Shown here: piece by piece, positions 57,164 through 64,000 of the stretch
How positions within the stretch are numbered: the first letter of the stretch is position 1
Layout of the letters: every line of letters begins with the position of its first letter
Assembly (NCBI RefSeq): GCF_002735705.1
Contig: NZ_PDZL01000005.1
Span: 186,001 to 250,000, forward strand
Origin: Janthinobacterium sp. BJB426
Lineage (GTDB): Bacteria; Pseudomonadota; Gammaproteobacteria; Burkholderiales; Burkholderiaceae_D
Reading direction: 5' to 3'
Length of the DNA stretch: 64,000 bases
The notes under the pieces: generated by a model
Database searches by the model: none
What the model saw: only the letters and a program-made list of their open reading frames with translations
Told to the model about the DNA's origin: nothing
Program-made: the position numbers and the translations under genes

Positions 57164-58021
57164 ATGTTCCCGCTTCCTGAACAAATTTCCAGTGCCGCCA
57201 AGTCGCAACTGGAAAACCAGCTGCAAATCTTCAGCACCCTCACCAGCAAAGTCTTTGAAAGCGCCGAGAAAATCATCGCGCTGAACCTGAACGCCGGCAA
57301 GGCCGCCATCTCGCACACGGCGGAAACGGCGCAGCACCTGCTGGAAACGCAGGACCCGCGCGACTTCTTCAGCTACAGCAGCAGCCAGGCGCAGCCGAAT
57401 ATCGAAAGCGTGCTGGCTTACAGCCGCCAGCTGTTCGGCATCGCCTCGAGCACCCAGGCTGAATTGCTAGCCTCGGCCAAGGCCCGCCTCGATGCGGCCG
57501 CCCCTGTTGCCGCCCCAGCTCCTGTCGCTGCCGCAGCCAAGCCAGCGCTGACCGCTGCGCCTGCTGTTGCACCAGCGCCTGCGCCAGCACCTGCCCCCGT
57601 TGCCGCCAAGCCTGCCGAAGTGGCCAAGCCTGTCGCCAAGGCAGCGCCCGCCCCCGCCCCTGTTGCAACGCCTGCCAAGGTTGCCGAGAAGGTTGCCGAC
57701 AAGTCTGCAGTGAAAACGGCCGAAGCCAAGCCAGCCGCCAAGCCGGAAGCGGCCAAGTCCGCACCTGCCGCCGCACCTGCACCTGCGCCAGCGAAAGCCG
57801 CCGCGCCAGCACCGGCCAAGCCGGCAGCGAAACCATTTCCTGTCAGCAAACCGGTCGCCAAGCCGGCCAGCGCCGCCGGCAAGACCGTGGCCAAGGTTGC
57901 CGTAAAGCCGGCCCCTGCGCCAGCCGCCAAGCCGGCAGCCAAGGTTGCGCCCAAGAGCACGCCATCGAAACAGCTCGACATGCTGGGCGGAGGCAAAGGC
58001 AGCGGCAGCGGCCGCAAGTAA
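57164..58021 (+). CDS. Phasin-family protein with Ala/Pro/Lys-rich tail
   Basis: Phasins coat polyhydroxyalkanoate granules. 285 residues: the first 110 are the helical phasin domain (ISSAAKSQLENQLQIFSTLT, then KIIALNLNAGKAAISHTAET and YSRQLFGIAS), and the rest is a low-complexity tail of Ala, Pro and Lys (AAKPA, PAPAPA units) resembling histone-H1-like tails of PhaF. The tail could bind nucleic acid and tether granules to the nucleoid; inferred from PhaF. AAAGGAG site. Monocistronic with a terminator. Tail length may vary by slippage. Confidence 0.87.
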   Translation: MFPLPEQISSAAKSQLENQLQIFSTLTSKVFESAEKIIALNLNAGKAAISHTAETAQHLLETQDPRDFFSYSSSQAQPNIESVLAYSRQLFGIASSTQAELLASAKARLDAAAPVAAPAPVAAAAKPALTAAPAVAPAPAPAPAPVAAKPAEVAKPVAKAAPAPAPVATPAKVAEKVADKSAVKTAEAKPAAKPEAAKSAPAAAPAPAPAKAAAPAPAKPAAKPFPVSKPVAKPASAAGKTVAKVAVKPAPAPAAKPAAKVAPKSTPSKQLDMLGGGKGSGSGRK

Positions 58022-58052
58022 GCCTCGCGCACGCCACTGACGCAGCAAAACA

Positions 58053-58073
58053 ACGGGCTACGGCCCGTTTTTT
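58053..58073 (+). terminator. Intrinsic terminator of the phasin gene
   Basis: ACGGGC (58053-58058), TACG loop, GCCCGT (58063-58068), then six T residues. Confidence 0.85.
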
Positions 58074-58186
58074 GCTTGCCCGTCCACAGCGCGATTTTCT
58101 ACCTTGTTGTATCCTACGCGTACTTTCCGTCCGCGTGCCCGTCCTTCCGCCCCGCGACACCCCATTACTAAAAACAAAAGGTAACC

Positions 58187-59938
58187 ATGAGTTTATCGAG
58201 GCTCATCGCCGGCTTCGTGCGTCAGCATTGGCCGGCGTATGCCGCCGCTGCCGTCATGCTGACAGGCGTGGCAACACTGACCGTCTGGATCCCGCGCCGC
58301 GTGGGCGCCATCATCGACGCACTGGCCGCGCACCGCATGACGGCGGCCGAACTGTGGCTTGAGCTGCTGACCCTGCTCGCCGTCGGCGTCGTCATCTACT
58401 TCCTGCGCGTGGGCTGGCGCATCACCCTGTTCAAGGCCGCCTACCAGCTGGGCGTGATGCTGCGCACGCGCTTCTACACGCGCATGTCGCAGCAGGGTGC
58501 GTCGTTCTACCAGAACCAGCGCACGGGCGACCTGATGGCGCTGGCGACGAACGACATCGACGCCATCGAAATGGCCGCCGGCGAAGCCATGCTGGCCGGC
58601 TTCGACGGCACTTTGACCTTGCTGATGGTGCTCGGCATCATGCTGCTGGGCGTGGACTGGCGCCTGGCCTGCATCGCCCTGCTGCCCTTCCCGCTGATGG
58701 GACTGGCCTTCTGGCGCATTTCCAGCCATATCCACACGGCGTCGACGGATTCGCTGAAACGCTTTTCCGCGCTGAACGACCATGTGCAGGAATCGCTGTC
58801 GGGCGTGCGCACCCTGCGCGCCCTGGGCCTGGAAGAGCGCAGCAGCAAGCAGTTCTCCACCCTGGCCGGCCACGCGGCCAACGCCAGCCTGACGGCGCAG
58901 CGCTGGGAGGCGGCGTACGAACCGGCCGTCGGCCTGACCCTGACGGCCGCCACGGCGCTGACCCTGGGCCTGGGCGGCTACCTCGTGTGGCAAGACCAGC
59001 TGACCATCGGCGCGTTGACGAGCTTTTCCATGTACCTGGGCCAGCTGATCTGGCCCATGTTCGCCGCCGGCTGGGTACTCTCCCTGATCGAACGGGGGCG
59101 CGCCGCCTGGCAGCGGCTGCAACCCATGTTAGATGCGCCACTGGCCATCGACGACCACGGCACGATCGATACGCTCACGCCCGGCCCCCTGCAATTGCAG
59201 GACATCGGCTTTGCCTACGCGGGCCAGACGGCGCCCGCGCTGTCGGGCATCTCGCTGCGCCTGCAGCCGGGCCAGACCCTGGGTCTGGTCGGTCCGACGG
59301 GCAGCGGCAAGTCGACCCTGCTGCGCGTGCTGCTGCGCCAGGTCACGCCGCAATCGGGCACGGCCACGTGGAATGGCGAGGCGCTCGACGCTTACACCCT
59401 GCACGCGCTGCGCGCTGCCATCAGCTGGGTGCCGCAGGAATCGTTCCTGTTTTCCGCCACCATCGCCGACAATATCGCGCTGGCCCGTCCCGGCGCCACG
59501 CGCGAGGAAGTGGAGCGGGCGGCGCAGCTGGCCGACATCCATGCGGACATCCTGCAATTCCCGGACGGTTATCAGACGCACGTGGGCGAAAAGGGCATCA
59601 CCCTGTCCGGCGGCCAGCGCCAGCGCGTGGCCATCGCGCGCGCACTGCTGGCCGACAACGGCTTGCTGCTGCTCGATGATGCGCTGTCCGCCGTCGACAC
59701 CGGCACGGAAACGCGCATCCTGCAACACCTGGAAGAACTGCGCGCGCGCCGTCCCGAGCGCAGCGCCATCATCGCCAGCCACCGCCTGAGCGCCGTCGTC
59801 AACGCCGACCTGATTTTGGTCCTGCGCGACGGTCACGTCACGGAAACGGGCAACCACGACGCGCTGATGCAGCGCGACGGCTGGTATGCCAGCCAGTGGC
59901 GCTATCAACAACTGGAAGCCAGCCTCGATGCCATCTAA
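58187..59938 (+). CDS. mdlA: ABC exporter half-transporter, MdlA-like
   Basis: 583 residues: an N-terminal membrane domain with six helices (about 20-300) and a C-terminal ATPase. Walker A GPTGSGKST, signature LSGGQRQR, Walker B LLLLDDALSAVD, where the catalytic Glu is Asp as in E. coli MdlA, so this site is likely slow. Forms a heterodimeric exporter with the next gene, which starts inside its last codons. Transported substrate unknown (lipid or drug-type). AAAGG ribosome site. Confidence 0.92.
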   Translation: MSLSRLIAGFVRQHWPAYAAAAVMLTGVATLTVWIPRRVGAIIDALAAHRMTAAELWLELLTLLAVGVVIYFLRVGWRITLFKAAYQLGVMLRTRFYTRMSQQGASFYQNQRTGDLMALATNDIDAIEMAAGEAMLAGFDGTLTLLMVLGIMLLGVDWRLACIALLPFPLMGLAFWRISSHIHTASTDSLKRFSALNDHVQESLSGVRTLRALGLEERSSKQFSTLAGHAANASLTAQRWEAAYEPAVGLTLTAATALTLGLGGYLVWQDQLTIGALTSFSMYLGQLIWPMFAAGWVLSLIERGRAAWQRLQPMLDAPLAIDDHGTIDTLTPGPLQLQDIGFAYAGQTAPALSGISLRLQPGQTLGLVGPTGSGKSTLLRVLLRQVTPQSGTATWNGEALDAYTLHALRAAISWVPQESFLFSATIADNIALARPGATREEVERAAQLADIHADILQFPDGYQTHVGEKGITLSGGQRQRVAIARALLADNGLLLLDDALSAVDTGTETRILQHLEELRARRPERSAIIASHRLSAVVNADLILVLRDGHVTETGNHDALMQRDGWYASQWRYQQLEASLDAI

Positions 59939-61733
59939 GACCGACCAAGCCAACGCCACGCAATCCGTGCGCCGCCAGGCCGCGCAAGCCATCGGCCTGC
60001 TGCGCCGCGCCGCCGCGCCCGACCTGCGCCATTTATACTGGGCCACGTTCTGGCTGATTCTCGCCGCTGCCCTGGAAGTGACGGGCCCCATCCTGGGCAA
60101 GGCCCTGATCGACCAGCATCTGCTGCCGCGCAATCTGGACTGGACGCGCATGTCATTGCTGCTGGGCGGCTGCCTGCTGACAGGCTGGGTCGCTTCCGGC
60201 CTGCGCTATTTGCAGCTGGTGCGCCTGTCCGGCCTGGCCATGCGCTCGGTGCAGCGCCTGCGCGAAACCGTCTACCAGCACGTGCTGCGCCTGCCCATGG
60301 CCTTCTTTGACCGCGCCATCACGGGGCAACTGGTCAGCCGCGTCACCAACGACACGGAAGCGGTCAAGTCCCTGTACGTGCAGGTGCTGTTCGTCATCCT
60401 CGACAGCTCCATCGTCCTGGTCGGCACCATGGCCGCCATGGCCTTTCTCGACTGGCGGCTGATGCTGATCGTGCTGGCCCTGCTGCCGGCCGTGCTGGTC
60501 ATCGTCTTCCTGTACCAGCGCTGGAGCGCGCCGGCCGTCACGCGCGCGCGCGCCCTGCGCAGCGAGATCAATGGCCAGATCGCCGAATCGATCGGCGGCA
60601 TGAGCGTGCTGCAGGCGAATAACGCGGAAAAGCGCTTCGGCGCGCGCTTCACGGGCATCAACCAGGATCACTACACGGCGCGCATGCAGGAATTGCGCGC
60701 CAACGCCTGGCTGCTGCGCCCCGCGCTCGACATGCTCAATATCGTGCTGCTGGCTGTCGTCATCTTCAGCTTCGGCCGGCGCGAGATGGGCGCAGTGGAA
60801 GTGGGCGTGCTGTACGCGTTCATCAGCTACATCGCCCGCGTGATCGAACCCTTGATCCAGATCACCATGCAGTTCAGCCAGCTGCAGCAGTCGGTGGTGG
60901 CGACGGCGCGCGTCTCGGCCCTGCTCGACGAAGCGCAGGCGCTCGAACATGCACAGGGCAGGGAAACACCTGCCCTGCGGCAGGCGAAAGCGGGCAGCGA
61001 CCTGCCCGCCGTCGACATCCAGAACCTGACCTTCGCCTACGTGGAAAACCAGCCCGTGCTGCACGACCTGTCGCTGACGATTCCGCAAGGCGCCTTCTTT
61101 GGCATCGTCGGCCATACGGGCAGCGGCAAGTCGACCTTGCTGTCCTTGCTGCTGCGCTTTTACCCCGTCACGCAAGGCAGCATCGCCATCAATGGCGTGG
61201 CCCTCGACAGCATCGACAACGAGCACTTCCGCGCCGACGTGGGCCTGGTGCCGCAAGACCCCTTCCTGCTGGCCGCCTCGGCGCGCGAAAATATCGACAT
61301 GGGCCGCGGCTACACGCAGGCGCAGATCGAGACGGCCGCGCGCGCCGCGCATGCGCACGACTTCATCGCCGCGCTGGAGCATGGCTACGACACGCCGCTG
61401 GGCGAAGGCGGCTCGCGCCTGTCGTCAGGGCAAAAGCAGCTGATCGCGATTGCCCGCGCGCTGGCCGGCCAGCCGCGCATTTTGCTGCTGGACGAAGCGA
61501 CGTCGCGCATCGATAGCCAGACGGAGCAGATCGTGCAGCTGGCCCTCAACGAGTTGCGCGGCAAGGTGACCATCATCGCCATCGCCCACCGCCTGTCGAC
61601 CATCCGCGAAGCCGACCGTATCATCGTGCTGAACCACGGCCGCATCACGGAAGCGGGGCCGCACGATGCCCTGATGCAGATCGAAGGCGGCTTGTACCAG
61701 CGCCTGTACCTGCTGCAGCAACTGGCGCAGTAA
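59928..61733 (+). CDS. mdlB: ABC exporter half-transporter, MdlB-like
   Basis: 601 residues; overlaps mdlA by 11 bp. Membrane domain with six helices (about 38-330), then an ATPase with Walker A GHTGSGKST, signature LSSGQKQ (Ser for Gly), Walker B ILLLDEATSRIDSQTEQ with the catalytic Glu, and His switch AIAHRLSTI. Complements the weak site of MdlA, giving the asymmetric pair typical of heterodimeric exporters. Confidence 0.92.
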   Translation: MPSKTDQANATQSVRRQAAQAIGLLRRAAAPDLRHLYWATFWLILAAALEVTGPILGKALIDQHLLPRNLDWTRMSLLLGGCLLTGWVASGLRYLQLVRLSGLAMRSVQRLRETVYQHVLRLPMAFFDRAITGQLVSRVTNDTEAVKSLYVQVLFVILDSSIVLVGTMAAMAFLDWRLMLIVLALLPAVLVIVFLYQRWSAPAVTRARALRSEINGQIAESIGGMSVLQANNAEKRFGARFTGINQDHYTARMQELRANAWLLRPALDMLNIVLLAVVIFSFGRREMGAVEVGVLYAFISYIARVIEPLIQITMQFSQLQQSVVATARVSALLDEAQALEHAQGRETPALRQAKAGSDLPAVDIQNLTFAYVENQPVLHDLSLTIPQGAFFGIVGHTGSGKSTLLSLLLRFYPVTQGSIAINGVALDSIDNEHFRADVGLVPQDPFLLAASARENIDMGRGYTQAQIETAARAAHAHDFIAALEHGYDTPLGEGGSRLSSGQKQLIAIARALAGQPRILLLDEATSRIDSQTEQIVQLALNELRGKVTIIAIAHRLSTIREADRIIVLNHGRITEAGPHDALMQIEGGLYQRLYLLQQLAQ

Positions 61734-61853
61734 GCGCGCCTTGTCAATGCCCGCAGTGTGCACTTTCGCAAATTTCTGCGCCCCGCATGATATTTCTTGA
61801 TTGCAACAGAATATAATCTGTTACAGACAGGTAGTCATTGCGGGAGCGGGACG

Positions 61854-63959
61854 TTGGCAGGCAGACAGAGACGGGCATCATGGCGAAAGGCGCATTGGCT
61901 GCTGGTACTGGCCTGCTTGCTGCCGCCCGCCACCCATGCCCAGGTCAGTAAGCTGGAACAACACATCGCCGCCGTGCGCGAGGATGGCCGCTTCGTGCCC
62001 GCGCGCGCCCTGCAGCGCCTGCAGGAGGTGGAAACGCAGGCGCGCAGCGCGCCCCTGCTGGTGCGCGCGGAATTCCTGACACAGCTGAGTACGGTGCGCA
62101 TGCGCCTGGGGCAGAACGACCTCGCCATGCAGCTGGCCGAGGAGCTGATCGCCTACGCCCGCCTGAACAAGAGCGACGTGGCGCTGGCGAAAGGCATCCT
62201 CTGCAAGGCCTATGTCACGTTCGCCATGAACGAGCGCCGCGCCTCGCACCTGCTGGCCTTCGAGGCGGAACGCATCGCCAACCGCACGGACGACTTGCCC
62301 GTGCGCGTGCAGGCCACCATCAGCGCGGGCCAGTCGTGGGCCGAGGAAGGCAATTTCCCGTTTGCGCTGGCCAAGCTGCAGGCGGCAGTCGACCTGGCGC
62401 GCCAGAGCCATTCCCCTTCCAGCCTGGCCGCCGCCCTGAATGCCCTCACCCTGCTGTACACGCAGATGCGCGAATACGACAAGGGCTTCGAGGTACTCGA
62501 TGAATTGCTGGCCGTCTCCGGCACGCTGGAATCGCCGGGCCGCATGGCGCAGGCGAAGAATACGGAATACGGGCTGGCGCTCGACGCGCAACAGCCACAG
62601 CGGGGCCAGCGCGCCCTGCTGGCGGCCCTGGCGCTGGAACGCCAGCTGGGCGCGCGCGGCATGGTGGCCGTTACCCTCGTCAATCTGTCGGACAGTTACC
62701 TGAAGGAAGGCGATTACGTGCGCGCCCTGCGCTTTGCGAATGAAGCCATCACGGCGGGGCGCCTGGTCAACAATGAACAGGTGGAGGCGACGGCGCGCCT
62801 GAACATCGGCCAGGCGCTGATCGGCCAGGGACGGCTGCAGGAAGGCAAGCAAAGCGTGGCCACGGGCCTGGCCTACTACGAACGCACGGCCAACCAGCCA
62901 GAAATGCAGGCCGTGCTGCTGGAATACGGCATGGCGCTGGAAAAGGCGGGCGACCTGCGCGGCGCCGTGACGGCGTATCACCGCGAGCGGGGCATCTCGA
63001 ACCAGCTGTTCGAGAAACAGCGGCAAAAAGCCGTGTATGAGTTGCAAGAAAAGTATGAGGCGGAAAAGAAGCAGCGCCAGATCGAGCTGCTGAGCCGAGA
63101 AAATCAGCTGAAGAGCACGGAAATCGACAACCGCCGCCTGCAGCAGCGCGTATGGTGGCTGCTGGCGCTGGTACTGGCCATGGCGTCCGCCATCGTTGGC
63201 TTGCTGTACCGCAAGGTACGCCACGCGAACGTGCAGCTGAAGGTGAAAAACCAGGAACTCAAGCGCCAGAGCTCGCGCGACCCGCTGACGGCCCTGTACA
63301 ACCGCCGCCATTTCCAGGAATTCATGCGCAGCCATGCAGGCAAGCCGCAGCCGGCCTACGGCGGCGCCAATGTCGTCGGTGCGCTGTTCCTGCTCGACGT
63401 CGACCATTTCAAGCATATCAACGACCGTTACGGCCATGCGGCGGGCGACCTCGTGCTGACGACGATCGCCGAAACCTTGCACGAGGTGTTGCGCGAAACG
63501 GACATGATCGTGCGCTGGGGCGGTGAGGAATTCCTCGCCTTCCTGCCGGCTGTCGCGCGCGACGGACTCGACGATATTGCGCGGCGCATCCTCAACGGCA
63601 TGGCGGCGCAAAGCATCCACTACCAGGGACAGGCCATTCAGGTACACGTGTCCGTCGGCTTTGCACCCTATCCGCTGGCGCCGCTGGGACGCCCGCTCAC
63701 GTGGGAACGCAGCGTCAACCTGATCGACATGGCGCTCTACCTGGCCAAGGCGCACGGGCGCAACCGGGCGTATGGCTTGCGCGGTTTTCAGCAGGTGGAA
63801 AGAACGACCCTGGAAGCGGTGGAGCAAGACCTGGAACGCGCGTGGCGCGACGGCTTTGTCGATTTGAGCGTGGTGCTGGGGGGAACGGACGGGGTGGAAA
63901 AGACGGTGACGCAAGGAGGCCAAGCCAGCGATGGCGTCGCCGCAGCTGCCATCACCTGA
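61854..63959 (+). CDS. Periplasmic TPR sensor diguanylate cyclase
   Basis: 701 residues from TTG 61854, chosen because GGGAG lies 7 nt upstream and the chain then opens with a signal peptide (ending PATHAQ). TPR-like helical repeats (about 30-400) face the periplasm, then a coiled coil (QKAVYELQEKYEAEKKQRQI), one transmembrane helix (VWWLLALVLAMASAIVGLLY) and a cytoplasmic GGDEF domain with GGEEF and inhibitory RETD five residues before it. Expected to be active. The C-terminal 60 residues are an extra tail. The signal is unknown. A TATAAT at 61812-61817 may be its -10 box. Confidence 0.9.
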   Translation: MAGRQRRASWRKAHWLLVLACLLPPATHAQVSKLEQHIAAVREDGRFVPARALQRLQEVETQARSAPLLVRAEFLTQLSTVRMRLGQNDLAMQLAEELIAYARLNKSDVALAKGILCKAYVTFAMNERRASHLLAFEAERIANRTDDLPVRVQATISAGQSWAEEGNFPFALAKLQAAVDLARQSHSPSSLAAALNALTLLYTQMREYDKGFEVLDELLAVSGTLESPGRMAQAKNTEYGLALDAQQPQRGQRALLAALALERQLGARGMVAVTLVNLSDSYLKEGDYVRALRFANEAITAGRLVNNEQVEATARLNIGQALIGQGRLQEGKQSVATGLAYYERTANQPEMQAVLLEYGMALEKAGDLRGAVTAYHRERGISNQLFEKQRQKAVYELQEKYEAEKKQRQIELLSRENQLKSTEIDNRRLQQRVWWLLALVLAMASAIVGLLYRKVRHANVQLKVKNQELKRQSSRDPLTALYNRRHFQEFMRSHAGKPQPAYGGANVVGALFLLDVDHFKHINDRYGHAAGDLVLTTIAETLHEVLRETDMIVRWGGEEFLAFLPAVARDGLDDIARRILNGMAAQSIHYQGQAIQVHVSVGFAPYPLAPLGRPLTWERSVNLIDMALYLAKAHGRNRAYGLRGFQQVERTTLEAVEQDLERAWRDGFVDLSVVLGGTDGVEKTVTQGGQASDGVAAAAIT

Positions 63960-64000
63960 CGGCAGCTGCGGGAACCGGGCCGGCGCTGGCCGGCCCTGGC

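Noticed and set aside
57480..57980. Tandem repeats in the phasin tail considered as a CRISPR or satellite array
   Set aside because: The repeats are in frame, code for Ala/Pro/Lys and have no regular spacer structure.

Overview
The window is high-GC bacterial chromosome, densely coded on both strands. Gene content points to a betaproteobacterium of the Burkholderiales, most likely Oxalobacteraceae (Janthinobacterium / Massilia / Duganella type). The clues are an aceE-aceF-lpdA operon in which the E3 subunit carries its own lipoyl domain, a 6S RNA directly downstream of zapA, a CIRCE-controlled groESL, an Ala/Pro/Lys-tailed phasin and several diguanylate cyclases. The genus is inference; no rRNA is present. 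No tRNA, insertion sequence, prophage or CRISPR array was seen.

Layout. 1-5245 (minus): pyruvate dehydrogenase operon, with lpdA cut by the window edge. 5775-9549: folD, oligopeptidase prlC, holC and a small coupled gene. 9800-13389: branched-chain amino acid binding protein, LysR with a divergent SDR-type oxidoreductase, cytochrome c. 13612-19584: ilvD with a divergent LysR, lgt, a membrane diguanylate cyclase, an EVE protein. 19668-20470: 6S RNA, zapA and a ZapB-like gene. 20627-24606: a duplicated surface-antigen-like exported protein and groESL. 24667-28576: GNAT, POT peptide transporter, phosphoglucomutase.

28661-44639 is an iron-acquisition island. It holds a first FecI/FecR/TonB-receptor signalling set. 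Next comes an operon of DUF4198, DUF3649, PepSY, DUF3325, FecI and FecR, followed by a second signalling receptor. A third receptor lacks the signalling domain. Three strong Fur-box palindromes, each overlapping a good sigma-70 promoter, precede fecI, the DUF4198 operon and the third receptor. A GGDEF protein with a degenerate EAL domain sits on the opposite strand between the second and third receptors.

44636-46261 is a chemoreceptor. 46432-54267 (minus) is a seven-gene sugar-alcohol operon: binding protein, two permeases, sorbitol/xylitol-type dehydrogenase, ATPase, AraC regulator and xylulokinase. A polyol imported by the ABC system would be oxidised to a ketose such as D-xylulose and phosphorylated. 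The operon has three notable non-coding insertions or palindromes, one of which supplies the N-terminus of a permease. The remainder (54404-63959) holds two coupled GNATs, a cytosine-deaminase-like amidohydrolase, a phasin, an MdlAB-type ABC exporter pair and a TPR-GGDEF protein.

I found no clearly new multi-gene system. The best candidates for something undescribed are the membrane-protein/sigma-factor iron operon, the dispersed repeat read as permease coding sequence, and the GGDEF protein with a fully decayed EAL domain.
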